From: DASQHM01 sp035632095
GTDB lineage: Bacteria; Pseudomonadota; Alphaproteobacteria; Ferrovibrionales; Ferrovibrionaceae
Assembly (NCBI GenBank): GCA_035632095.1
Contig: DASQHM010000135.1
Location: 1-40,750, forward strand
Length of the DNA stretch: 40,750 bases
Direction of reading: 5' to 3'
Made by a program: the position numbers and the translations under genes. A model generated the notes under the pieces. It worked only from the letters and a program-made list of their open reading frames with translations. It made no database searches and was not told where the DNA came from. Positions 24,226-30,754 of this stretch are shown piece after piece (within the stretch, counting starts at the first letter, position 1; each line of letters opens with the position of its first letter).

Positions 24226-24332
24226 CTGGGGCGGCGGTCTCACGCAACTGGTGCCGCCCCAGGCCCCTCGCCGGGTATGGGATCGGTTGGGGCGGCGGCA
24301 TGAAGGCCGCCACAGCTTCGTGCCGCCGCCCC
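24226..24332 (-). promoter_or_regulatory. two GC-rich intercistronic hairpins
   Basis: In the 161-nt gap after the ATPase gene there are two inverted repeats. 24289-24332 has 17-bp arms (GGGGCGGCGGCATGAAG with its partner, one mismatch) around a 10-nt loop. 24226-24262 has 10-bp arms (CTGGGGCGGC/GCCGCCCCAG) around a 17-nt loop. Neither is followed by a T-run, so simple intrinsic termination is unlikely. They could stabilise, process or attenuate the polycistronic mRNA. Confidence 0.6.
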
Positions 24333-24341
24333 GCGCCGCGC

Positions 24342-25697
24342 TCAGGCCGCTGCCTGGACGGGCGCTTTCGAATGGTCGGGAATGTCGTCGGCGATCGGCG
24401 GCACGATCTCGGCCTCCATCGCAGCCGCGTAGCGCGAGGGCTTGCCCTCCAGCTCCTGGTGCAGGCTGTCGTAGCCGGCGCGCAGCGTGAGGAGGTCGAA
24501 GGTCTCCTCGATCTCGACCCAGCCAGCCGAGAAGTGCTCCTTGAGCAGGATCACCCGGCGCTGCTTGTCGGCCGCGGCCTGGCCCGGCACGTGCATCAAG
24601 AGGATGTCCTTGATCTCGTCGAGCACGATCTTGCGTTGCACCGGCTGCCAGTCGCGCTTCTCGGTCTTGAGGATGGCCGTGGAGTCTCCGGTGTTGCGGA
24701 AGCCGACATGCGTCCCGCCGAGGGCGAGGCGCTCGATATGCGGCAGGAAGTCCGCAAAGTCCGGGTTGTCGATCTCGTCGCCGTTGATCACGTCCCAGCG
24801 ATCCTTGACCACGATGGCGCGGTTGACGAAGGTGCGCTTGCGCGCAGCCTTTTCCATCGCGTTCTGCTCGATCAGCTTCATTTCGATCAGGAGCGAGGGC
24901 TCAAAGCCGGTCTCGCTCTCGGTCTTCATCTTGACGCCGACCTTCTCCAGCTGGCGCTTGCCGTTCTCGTCGGTGTACTGATCGAGGTCGTCGCCGGCGC
25001 GGCCGCACATGATGATGTGCAGGTTCGAATTGATGAAGCGGTCGGTGAACATCTGCCAGCCGTGGTCGCCCTTCAGGTATTGCCAGTCGTCGATCTGCAG
25101 GAAGGAGCGGTTCTTCTTCCTGAGGAACGCGGCGATCATCTCGCGATAGGGATGGGTGATGCTGTCGATGATCAGGGCGGAAGCCTCCTTCTCGGCCCAG
25201 TCGATCGCCTCCACCAGGTCCTTGAGCGTGCGGCTCTTGGCCACCATCAGCGGAATGCCGTCGGCCTCGAAATCCGGGACGAGGAAGTCCGAACCGGTTT
25301 CGGTGTCGTAGAACGCGACCGGCTTGGACGCATAGGAAAGGCCCAGCTTCTTCAAGTGTTTGATGAGGCCGCGCGTCACCTTGCCGGCAGTCTTGGTCTT
25401 GCCGCCGCCCTGCTTGCCCATGATGCCCATCTTGAGATAGGCGGCGGTGATCTGGGCGGGCGTGAAGAGGTGGTGGGTAGGCATTGAGGGTTTCTCCTGG
25501 TGGATCGTTTGCGACGTCGGCGGCCGTCGCACAGCCGTAGGGGTTGGACGCTTGGACTTGCGCGGTGCGGCGCCAGCGGCGCGCTTCTCGAACGCCTCGA
25601 TCTCGGCGATGCGCGTTGCGGTGAGCTCGCTCGTCTCCGCGCGCAGCCTGGCTGCGAGCTGGTCGGCGAGCGCGTTATGGTTGGTGCGGTCTTCCAT
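24342..25697 (-). CDS. RecA-fold ATPase, Sak4-like recombination protein
   Basis: A 451-residue protein. Walker A GKQGGGKT ends near residue 101 (Lys100) and Walker B ALIIDSITH has Asp178. This is the P-loop NTPase core of phage Sak4/RecA-like single-strand annealing or recombination ATPases. Residues 1-70 are a charged, partly disordered extension. An internal ATG at 25484, with AGGAG 10 nt upstream, would give a 380-residue form containing the whole ATPase; the outer ATG has GAGGAG and overlaps the preceding stop. Both may be used. The C-terminus is acidic. Confidence 0.75.
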   Translation of the reverse strand: MEDRTNHNALADQLAARLRAETSELTATRIAEIEAFEKRAAGAAPRKSKRPTPTAVRRPPTSQTIHQEKPSMPTHHLFTPAQITAAYLKMGIMGKQGGGKTKTAGKVTRGLIKHLKKLGLSYASKPVAFYDTETGSDFLVPDFEADGIPLMVAKSRTLKDLVEAIDWAEKEASALIIDSITHPYREMIAAFLRKKNRSFLQIDDWQYLKGDHGWQMFTDRFINSNLHIIMCGRAGDDLDQYTDENGKRQLEKVGVKMKTESETGFEPSLLIEMKLIEQNAMEKAARKRTFVNRAIVVKDRWDVINGDEIDNPDFADFLPHIERLALGGTHVGFRNTGDSTAILKTEKRDWQPVQRKIVLDEIKDILLMHVPGQAAADKQRRVILLKEHFSAGWVEIEETFDLLTLRAGYDSLHQELEGKPSRYAAAMEAEIVPPIADDIPDHSKAPVQAAA

Positions 25698-25975
25698 CAC
25701 GCGCTCCTCTTGCCTGAGGGCTCGATCATCTTGGCGAAGGCGATGTCCTCGGCCGGCCGGACATCGCCGAACAGCGCGCGCAGCGCGGTGAAGGCGTCCT
25801 GCGCCCGGCGCAACACATCCGGGTTGCCTTCGAAGGCGCCGCATTCGCAATCGCCGATCAGGTCGCGCAGCGCGCGCAGCGGCTCGCGCGAGCCATCGAA
25901 ATCGCCGGGCGTCTTATGGTCTTCGTCGCGCGGTGGCGCGAAGCCGAACGGATAAGGATGATTGGAGGCCATCAC
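25697..25975 (-). CDS. hypothetical early protein, paralogous N-terminus
   Basis: A 92-residue protein beginning MMASNHPYPFGFAPPRDED. The opening MMAS-[ND]-HP-[YF] is shared with the next gene upstream, so the two starts arose by duplication. The rest is helical with three cysteines or charged clusters (GDCECGAFEGNPDVLRRAQD). The stop overlaps the ATPase ATG (TGATG). Function unknown. Confidence 0.58.
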   Translation of the reverse strand: MMASNHPYPFGFAPPRDEDHKTPGDFDGSREPLRALRDLIGDCECGAFEGNPDVLRRAQDAFTALRALFGDVRPAEDIAFAKMIEPSGKRSA

Positions 25976-26268
25976 ACAACCCCGGTGAGAAGGCCGGCGA
26001 TCAGGCCGACATCGGCGATGAAAAGGATGATGGCGAAAAGCTCGATCGCGGCGCGGATCGCCTCAATCGTGGCCTCGAAGGCCGTCATCTCCTCGAGGTC
26101 CTCGAGCGTGACGGGCACCGCCTCGACCCGGACCGCGCCAGAGCCGTTGCACATATGGCAGCCGGCGCTGTCGCAGAACCAACAATCCACCTCGAGGTCG
26201 CTGCTTGGCTCGGGCTCGTAGGTGAACGGCTCGTCCAGGAACTGGAAGGGATGATCGGAGGCCATCAC
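25972..26268 (-). CDS. Cys-rich zinc-finger-like protein with C-terminal membrane segment
   Basis: A 98-residue protein starting MMASDHPFQFLDEPF. Residues 29-43 (CWFCDSAGCHMCNGSG) follow the C-x-x-C-x-x-x-G-C-x-x-C-x-G-x-G pattern of DnaJ-type zinc knuckles. The C-terminal 35 residues contain a hydrophobic helix (LFAIILFIADVGLIAGLLTG) that could anchor it in the membrane. A cytoplasmic zinc module on a membrane tail is unusual for an early phage gene. ATGA overlaps at both ends. Confidence 0.6.
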   Translation of the reverse strand: MMASDHPFQFLDEPFTYEPEPSSDLEVDCWFCDSAGCHMCNGSGAVRVEAVPVTLEDLEEMTAFEATIEAIRAAIELFAIILFIADVGLIAGLLTGVV

Positions 26269-26555
26269 GAGGCCCTCCGGCTATCATAAATGAGCTTGCT
26301 CGTGTCAAACATGCCGGTGAACGCACAGAACTTATTGCTGAGCGGCTGATCCCAGATGCGTCCGTTGTAGGAGATGTGGCCGATCGGCTTGCCGTTCTCG
26401 ATCACATCAACCGGGCGGAAAGTCCCGCAGCCCTCGCCGCTCGCATCGCGGCAGAGACAGTAGATTGTGGAGAGAAGCGAGAGTGTGTCGGCGCCGTAGG
26501 CGACGCCACGAACATTCATCTGATAGCGGAAGGGAGTTTTGAGTGTCTTGGCCAT
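26265..26555 (-). CDS. hypothetical early protein
   Basis: A 96-residue protein (MAKTLKTPFRYQMNVRGVAY) with scattered cysteines (YCLCRDASGEGCG, NKFCAFTG) and short beta-like stretches (GKPIGHISYNGRIWD). Its stop overlaps the next ATG. No family recognised. Confidence 0.58.
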   Translation of the reverse strand: MAKTLKTPFRYQMNVRGVAYGADTLSLLSTIYCLCRDASGEGCGTFRPVDVIENGKPIGHISYNGRIWDQPLSNKFCAFTGMFDTSKLIYDSRRAS

Positions 26556-26556
26556 G

Positions 26557-26811
26557 TCACGCCGCCTCCACCATCATCGCCGACACCTCAAGCTGCAGCT
26601 CGAGCGTCACGTCACGGCAGGTGCCTTCGACCTCGTCGATCTCGAGCACCTTGATGGCCTCGATCTCGCCGGTGCGCATCAGGTCGATGATCTCGGCGCG
26701 GCTGTTGCTGTCGCGGTCGGTCTCGCGGAAAGCGTGGCCCAAGCGGCCGTAGCGGCACTCGGCGAGATAAAGCGGAGAGGGACGGGATGGGGTCCTGGTG
26801 GCGGCGGGCAT
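26557..26811 (-). CDS. first gene of the leftward early operon (hypothetical)
   Basis: An 84-residue protein (MPAATRTPSRPSPLYLAECR). The central part has an acidic helical segment (AEIIDLMRTGEIEAIKVLEIDEVEG) and a C-terminal strand (CRDVTLELQLEVSAMM). GGAG lies 8 nt before the ATG, but two of its bases sit in a small hairpin (26822-26837), so access may be controlled. As the first gene after PL it may have an antitermination or host-takeover role; this is inference. Confidence 0.55.
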   Translation of the reverse strand: MPAATRTPSRPSPLYLAECRYGRLGHAFRETDRDSNSRAEIIDLMRTGEIEAIKVLEIDEVEGTCRDVTLELQLEVSAMMVEAA

Positions 26812-27063
26812 TGTGGCGGCTCCGTTTGAGCGAACGGAGACGGGAATTTGTCAGAGAGAACCCAAAGGGTTCGGTGAGAGGCGGTGCTTACTTGACGTCG
26901 CCACGGACGGGGGAAGCGTGTTGCAGCTTCCACAAGTCCGCGCGGAGGTCTTTGGGTCCGCTTGCGCTTCCCGCCTCTCGCCGAACCCTTCGGGGGTTCT
27001 CTCTGTGCCACTCCCCGGTCGTGTCTCACCCGGGCCTTGGGCATTCCCATCTCTGTTCTGATG
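26812..27063 (-). ncRNA. structured 5' leader of the PL transcript
   Basis: About 250 nt lie between the expected PL start (near 27063) and the first ATG (26811), with no credible gene. The leader holds a long inverted repeat: 26852-26883 pairs with 26971-27005 (about 31 matching positions, one mismatch and a small bulge), enclosing an 87-nt loop that contains its own hairpin (GGAAGC ... GCTTCC). Each arm also has a local hairpin (GAACCC/GGGTTC; the right arm has a TTCG loop on the plus strand). A 5-bp hairpin (26822-26837) touches the first ribosome site. It may act as an antitermination, attenuator or processing element. Confidence 0.6.
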
Positions 27064-27069
27064 GGAGCC

Positions 27070-27123
27070 ACCTTAGTTCGCACGATGCGAACCTGTCAAC
27101 AGGAAAGTTCGCAGTGTGCGAAT
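27070..27123 (-). promoter_or_regulatory. PL promoter with operators O1 and O2
   Basis: Leftward -35 TTGACA (27099-27094) and -10 TAAGGT (27075-27070) are 18 bp apart. Operator O1 (27076-27092, GTTCGCA-CGA-TGCGAAC, perfect arms) fills the spacer. O2 (27107-27123, GTTCGCA-GTG-TGCGAAT) lies just upstream of the -35 and abuts the repressor stop codon. A dimer on O1 would block RNA polymerase directly. Confidence 0.8.
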
Positions 27124-27456
27124 TTATTTTTGTGAGGCGGTTCGCCGGGCGCGAACTGGAGCTTTTGGCTGGGGTCCAAGCTTGAAAAGTACGGAGTTTT
27201 CGATTTTGGGCATTTCGCCGAAAAAGAGCCAGTCGATTGGAACACCGAAGCGGCGGCGAATCAGGCAGGCAGTTTCAAAAGTCAGAGCCCGTTTGCATGT
27301 TTCAAACGGATTATAGGTGCTTTTCGTCAGGCCCAACTCTTCAGCAAACTCAGTTTGGCTATACCCGCCCTGAATACCTTGGCGTTCACCAAGCTCCTTC
27401 CGGAGAGCCCTCAATCGGGCTGCGATGATGTCATTTGGGTCCTGCATGGGTTCCAT
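27124..27456 (-). CDS. CI-like phage repressor (XRE family)
   Basis: A 110-residue protein (MEPMQDPNDIIAARLRALRK). The HTH_3 domain spans about residues 10-75: GGYSQTEFAEELGLTKSTYNPFE is the turn region, followed by TFETACLIRRRFGVPIDWLFFGEMP. It lacks a LexA/CI-type peptidase domain, so induction would not be by RecA-driven self-cleavage. It lies between two divergent promoters carrying four copies of one palindrome, its likely binding site. The ATG at 27456 was chosen because upstream in-frame sequence crosses PR; ATG 27447 is the alternative. Confidence 0.82.
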   Translation of the reverse strand: MEPMQDPNDIIAARLRALRKELGERQGIQGGYSQTEFAEELGLTKSTYNPFETCKRALTFETACLIRRRFGVPIDWLFFGEMPKIENSVLFKLGPQPKAPVRARRTASQK

Positions 27457-27482
27457 GGGACCATATTCCGGGATAAATGTCG

Positions 27483-27531
27483 TTTCGCCGGTTGCGAACT
27501 CTTGACATGTTCGCACCGTGCGAACTAGGTT
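27483..27531 (+). promoter_or_regulatory. PR promoter with operators O3 and O4
   Basis: Rightward -35 TTGACA (27502-27507) and -10 TAGGTT (27526-27531) with an 18-bp spacer holding O3 (27509-27525, GTTCGCA-CCG-TGCGAAC). O4 (27483-27499, TTTCGCCGGTTGCGAAC, imperfect) lies upstream. The design mirrors PL exactly. The start site near 27538 falls on the ATG of the Cro-like gene. The repressor's own promoter must lie in the same 80 bp but has no clear -35/-10. Confidence 0.8.
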
Positions 27532-27538
27532 CGGCTCC

Positions 27539-27760
27539 ATGATCACGACCGATTCCGTCATTGACTCACTCGGTGGAACCAAAGCGGTGGCCTCGGCCCT
27601 TTCGCTGCCGCTGCCGACCGTGAGTACCTGGCGGCGGCGCGGCATTCCCTCGAAGCATTGGCGGCCGCTAGTCCAATTGGCCTCGTCAAAAGGGATGTCC
27701 GATCTCACCTTAGAAGCGCTCGCCGAAATGCGCGAGACAGCGGATGGAGCCCGCACATGA
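27539..27760 (+). CDS. Cro-like HTH regulator
   Basis: A 73-residue protein. LGGTKAVASALSLPLPTVSTWRRRGIPSKHW (about residues 11-41) is a YdaS/Cro-type HTH, where TVSTWRRRGIP is the recognition segment. It is the first gene of PR. The ATG at 27539 sits at the predicted transcription start, so its mRNA would be leaderless; the in-frame ATG at 27518 lies inside the promoter and was rejected. It probably competes with the repressor for the palindromes. Confidence 0.8.
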   Translation: MITTDSVIDSLGGTKAVASALSLPLPTVSTWRRRGIPSKHWRPLVQLASSKGMSDLTLEALAEMRETADGART

Positions 27761-27995
27761 GCGCGGCGCCCCGGGAATCGCAACAGGATGCCCATGGGAT
27801 TGACCTTCGCCTCGAGAGAGAAGGGCAAATCCTAATCCCGTCATCGGATCATCACAATCGAAATTGTCGGTATCCCGCGCGTCGGCGAGGGCGCGCGAAA
27901 GCCTGCTCCCGCTTAGGTAGAGCGCGAGATTTCGCAATTTTGGCGCGCGGCCGATCAAAATCACAAGTTCGTGTGGCGTGGAATGAGGTTGCGTC
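27761..27995. other. intergenic stretch without a confident gene
   Basis: A frame open from an ATGA overlap with the Cro-like stop (ATG 27757) runs far through this region. Its codon third positions lose GC bias after about 20 codons and no domain is visible, so it is not called. A short dyad (ACAAT-CGA-AATTGT type) lies near 27855-27870. The end supplies TGAGG before the next gene. Confidence 0.4.
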
Positions 27996-28253
27996 ATGGC
28001 AGGCGAATCAAACGACGGTATCGCGAGGTTCTCAAGGCGATCGCTTGGAACACCTGTTCTTCGCGCCTCCGTGCCGTTGCAAAAGCTCTCGAAATTCGGC
28101 GTCGTGGTCTGCGCGCTATGGCCGCACAAGCCTGGCCTCTGCCTGGCACAGCTCGCCGGCTGCACTGAGCGCCATGCCAACCTCGTCATCGCCGGCGAGC
28201 GCAAGCCGAACGCAAAAATCGCTCACGCCGTGCTCGGCGAGATTATCAGTTAA
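27996..28253 (+). CDS. small HTH-like regulator
   Basis: An 85-residue protein. The C-terminal half (VCALWPHKPGLCLAQLAGCT, then ERHANLVIAGERKPNAKIAHAVLGEI) matches a small DNA-binding family of alphaproteobacterial phages whose hallmark is a L-W-P-x-K ... [LA]-A-x-x-x-G-x-[ST]-E-R-x-A-x-x-x-[IL]-[SA]-G-E core. TGAGG sits 9 nt upstream of the ATG. It is probably a second regulator of the PR region. Confidence 0.65.
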   Translation: MAGESNDGIARFSRRSLGTPVLRASVPLQKLSKFGVVVCALWPHKPGLCLAQLAGCTERHANLVIAGERKPNAKIAHAVLGEIIS

Positions 28254-28574
28254 CGGGTTCCATGAGGGGCCTTTGCCGCAAGGTGGCGAGGGCATGAGGG
28301 TGTCGGCATCAGAGCGTTGGGGCTCGCTGGCACACAAGGCGGCCGGACTACGCGGCCAACGGGAAGAAACTCCGCTCCAACCGCCGGCCCCATACAGCAG
28401 GGGGACGCGCAAATGCGCTCCCCACCAATTCAGTTCGGGCGGCGGCCTTGGCATCCATCAGCCCGGGTCAAATACACGTGGGTTCGCCTTTGAGCGTCAA
28501 CCTGCGTCGGGAAGGGCGCGTGACCGCGCTATGTGCCCCGCCGTCGCCCGAAACTCTTTCCATGGGAGCGGCAC
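28254..28574. other. 321-bp stretch with no confident gene
   Basis: Two forward frames are open here. One has an ATG at 28294 with a poor ribosome site; the other has no start until a TTG at 28448. Neither shows a recognisable fold or stands out in codon use. No clear terminator or promoter was seen. GGGAG at the right edge belongs to the next gene. Confidence 0.4.
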
Positions 28575-28799
28575 ATGACAACGAAGCTCGGCGCGACAGG
28601 AACATATCCGGATGGCTCGTTCGGTCCACATGACGAAGGCAGCATTCAACTCGCCGTCGCCCATGATAGCAAGGGCAACGTGCACATCGACTTCGGCAAG
28701 GACCTGTCGTGGCTCGCGATGCCGTCGGCGCAGGCCATCAACTTCGCGCGGCTGATCCTGCGCCATGCCGGCGCGAAGAAAGTGGAGATCGAATTGTGA
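28575..28799 (+). CDS. hypothetical early protein
   Basis: A 74-residue protein (MTTKLGATGTYPDGSFGPHD) with an alternating strand/helix pattern: NVHIDFGKDLSWLAM, then SAQAINFARLILRHAGAKKV. The layout is that of a small phage protein family with a beta-hairpin and one helix. GGGAG lies 6 nt before the ATG, and the stop overlaps the next GTG (GTGA). Function unknown. Confidence 0.65.
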   Translation: MTTKLGATGTYPDGSFGPHDEGSIQLAVAHDSKGNVHIDFGKDLSWLAMPSAQAINFARLILRHAGAKKVEIEL

Positions 28800-29227
28800 G
28801 AAGCAAGCCCATTCTTTGCGTCGATTTCGACGGCGTCGTGCACAGCTATAGCAGCGGATGGAAAGGTGCTGACGTGATCCCCGATCCGCCAGTGCCGGGC
28901 GCGTTGCGCTGGCTCTGGAAGGCGACCGAATGGTTCGACGTGCATATCTACAGCTCGCGCACGCGCCAGGAGCGCGGCCGCGAAGCGATGCAGGCATGGA
29001 TGCTGGATCATTCACGCGCCGAGTTCGGCGATGACCATCCCATGGCGAAGATCGACGGCGAGCGCGATGCGGGATTCCAATATCCCATCACGTTCAGTCA
29101 CGAAAAGCCCGCGGCGTTCCTGACGATCGACGATCGCGCGATCTGCTTCGAAGGCGACTGGAGCGAGCTGGAGCCAGCTGATCTGCTTGGGTTCAAACCT
29201 TGGAACAAGCGCGGGAGCGTCGCGTGA
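28796..29227 (+). CDS. HAD-superfamily phosphatase-like protein
   Basis: A 143-residue protein with GTG start in a GTGA overlap. The N-terminal ILCVDFDGVVHSY holds the HAD nucleophile motif D-x-D-G; WFDVHIYSSRT is motif II with its Ser; a late DDRAICFEGDW block resembles the acidic motif IV. It is a minimal phosphatase without a large cap. In phages such enzymes act on nucleotides or on DNA/RNA ends; the substrate cannot be read from the sequence. Translationally coupled to both neighbours. Confidence 0.8.
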   Translation: MRSKPILCVDFDGVVHSYSSGWKGADVIPDPPVPGALRWLWKATEWFDVHIYSSRTRQERGREAMQAWMLDHSRAEFGDDHPMAKIDGERDAGFQYPITFSHEKPAAFLTIDDRAICFEGDWSELEPADLLGFKPWNKRGSVA

Positions 29228-29598
29228 GCCGTACTGTAGACGACATCATCCGTTTCGCCGGTGCGACCCCGCCGGTCGATCGCATGCAATGTACGTTGGT
29301 CGATGGTTCGTCCGTCACGGCAGACCATCGCGACCTCAAGCCAAACGGTCAGCAAAAGGACTATGTCGTGCTGAGCGATGCGGAACGCGCGCGCGGATTC
29401 GTGCGGCCTGTCCGGTACAGCTACGTGCACGAGAAGTGCGGCACGGTCACGAAGATGGTCCGTGCCCTGGCCGAGACCTACGCGCGCGATCCGGAGTTCT
29501 ATAGCGGCACGTTCTGTTGCGGCTGCAACACTCATTTCCAGGTCGGGAAAGATGGCGAGTTTGTTTGGGATGGAACCAACATCAAGGTGGGGACATGA
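29224..29598 (+). CDS. phage protein with two Cys pairs (zinc-ribbon-like)
   Basis: A 124-residue protein beginning at GTG (GTGA overlap). The C-terminal half has EKCGTVTKMVRALAETYARD, then FYSGTFCCGCNTHFQVGKDG and EFVWDGTNIKVGT. This block (ETYARDPxFY ... C-x-x-C ... HFxVG ... FVWxGT) is a widespread phage protein family of unknown function. The cysteines probably bind zinc. Follows the HAD gene in the PR region. Confidence 0.72.
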   Translation: MSRTVDDIIRFAGATPPVDRMQCTLVDGSSVTADHRDLKPNGQQKDYVVLSDAERARGFVRPVRYSYVHEKCGTVTKMVRALAETYARDPEFYSGTFCCGCNTHFQVGKDGEFVWDGTNIKVGT

Positions 29599-29858
29599 TC
29601 GGACTGACACTGAAGCTAAACGGCGATGGCGCATTCGAGGATTTGCGCGACAAGCCCGTCATTCATCTCGGCAGTGACGCAAAGCCGATCCAGGTTGCGA
29701 TTTTGGATCATGGGATGTCGAGCGGCCGGCCTTCGGTTTGCATCCGCCTTGATCTGCCCGATGGGCAGCATGTGTTAGCGGAAACCTCCGCGCGCCTGTT
29801 CTGCACTGCAGGGCGCGCGATCTTGGCAAAGTATCCGGACCTGTTCGACGGCGACTAA
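29595..29858 (+). CDS. hypothetical phage protein
   Basis: An 87-residue protein (MIGLTLKLNGDGAFEDLRDK) rich in beta-like segments (PIQVAILDHGMSSGRPSVCI, then RLDLPDGQHVLAETSARLF) with an Ala/Lys C-terminus. It resembles small phage proteins that follow zinc-ribbon genes, but no function is known. ATGA overlap upstream. Confidence 0.65.
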   Translation: MIGLTLKLNGDGAFEDLRDKPVIHLGSDAKPIQVAILDHGMSSGRPSVCIRLDLPDGQHVLAETSARLFCTAGRAILAKYPDLFDGD

Positions 29859-29968
29859 CCGGTCCTTAAAGTTCCCAGTTGCTTCCCGCGTAACCGCCAA
29901 AATCTTCGCAAGCGCCGACCGTTTCGGCGCGTGAGCCTTGCTGTCTTCGAATTCGAGGGGGAACCAAC

Positions 29969-30217
29969 ATGCCCACAATCGACGGCGCCGACATCGACGC
30001 ACTGGCGCTGATCTATATCGTGGCCGGCATGGCGATCCTGGTCGCCTGCGACCTCAACGCCTTCCTCGACCACATCGAGCGGACTTTCATCGCGCGCACC
30101 CGCCGTTTGGCGCCGTCCTGGTTCGTGGTGCTTGTGGTGCTGGTCGCGATCGTGATCTGGCCTGCCATCATCGTGGTGATGGCAAAGGCGCAGGCTTCGC
30201 GGCGGCATCACCGCTGA
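29969..30217 (+). CDS. two-TM membrane protein (hypothetical)
   Basis: An 82-residue protein with hydrophobic helices at about 12-28 (LALIYIVAGMAILVACDL) and 51-72 (WFVVLVVLVAIVIWPAIIVV), a basic loop between (RTFIARTRRLAP) and a basic tail (SRRHHR). GAGGGGG lies 8 nt upstream. It follows a 110-bp gap with a short stem (GCGCCGA/TCGGCGC near 29909-29928) that has no T-run. Function unknown; exclusion is one possibility. Confidence 0.65.
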   Translation: MPTIDGADIDALALIYIVAGMAILVACDLNAFLDHIERTFIARTRRLAPSWFVVLVVLVAIVIWPAIIVVMAKAQASRRHHR

Positions 30218-30267
30218 TTTCGATCGCGCGCCTCGGCGAACCTCTGGGGCACAAAGGAGAGAAGTCG

Positions 30268-30582
30268 ATGTACCGACAAGGCGATGTTCTGATCGTTCCC
30301 GTGAGCAAGCTTCCCCGCGAGCTCGAGCCGGTCGCGCGCGAGGCGGGCCGCATCATCCTGGCCCATGGCGAGGTGACTGGCCACGCGCATGCCATCAAGG
30401 ATCAGAAGGCGGCGCTGTTCCGCGATCCGAAGCTCGCCGCGATCTTCATGAACGTCTCGGCCGACGGTCCGGTCAAGCTCGAGCACGAAGAGCACGGCAC
30501 GATCGAGATCCCACCCGGCAATTATCAGATCGTGCGGCAGCGCGAGTATTCGCCGGAGGCGATCAGGAACGTCGCGGATTGA
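30268..30582 (+). CDS. small beta-rich protein paired with DUF6745-like gene
   Basis: A 104-residue protein: MYRQGDVLIVPVSKLPRELE, then IILAHGEVTGHAHAIKDQ, ending in IPPGNYQIVRQREYSPE. The YRQGDVL ... GEVTGHAHAI ... PGxYxVxRQREY pattern marks a family that I recall lying beside DUF6745 proteins in bacteria and phages. It looks like a single beta-barrel domain. AAAGGAGAG precedes the ATG. Here only a tiny membrane gene separates it from the DUF6745-like gene, which supports a functional pair of unknown role. Confidence 0.72.
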   Translation: MYRQGDVLIVPVSKLPRELEPVAREAGRIILAHGEVTGHAHAIKDQKAALFRDPKLAAIFMNVSADGPVKLEHEEHGTIEIPPGNYQIVRQREYSPEAIRNVAD

Positions 30583-30586
30583 TCCC

Positions 30587-30754
30587 ATGGCGGGAGCGGT
30601 CTGCGAAGTCTGCGGTCTGCTTTGGGGATGCGCCTGTTTCGGTGCGACGGGATACCTCGTCGTTCGTTGCGGTTGGTCCCCATGGTGGTTCGTCGCAGCA
30701 TTCTTCCTCTTTAGCTGTTGGACATGCAAATTATGGAGCAACAATGCCGGCTGA
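30587..30754 (+). CDS. 55-residue Cys/Trp-rich membrane peptide
   Basis: A small frame starting MAGAVCEVCGLLWGCACFGA and ending FSCWTCKLWSNNAG. It holds two hydrophobic stretches around an RCGWSPWW turn and eight cysteines, some in C-x-x-C pairs. It overlaps the following gene's ATG by 11 nt. No strong ribosome site is seen, so initiation may depend on the preceding gene ending 4 nt before. Real or chance is uncertain, but its composition is protein-like. Confidence 0.45.
   Translation: MAGAVCEVCGLLWGCACFGATGYLVVRCGWSPWWFVAAFFLFSCWTCKLWSNNAG

Noticed and set aside
24300..25487. 395-codon plus-strand frame across the ATPase gene
   Set aside because: Mirror of the GC-rich minus-strand gene; low-quality Val/Leu/Asp-rich translation and no ribosome site.
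27518..27538. Upstream ATG (27518) for the Cro-like gene
   Set aside because: It lies inside operator O3 and upstream of the predicted transcription start.
27658..28578. 306-codon plus-strand frame through the switch-distal region
   Set aside because: Covers the well-supported HTH gene at 27996 in another frame, and codon bias is lost after the first few codons.
29905..29935. Stem GCGCCGA/TCGGCGC as an intrinsic terminator
   Set aside because: No T-run follows and the plus-strand genes continue in the same direction.
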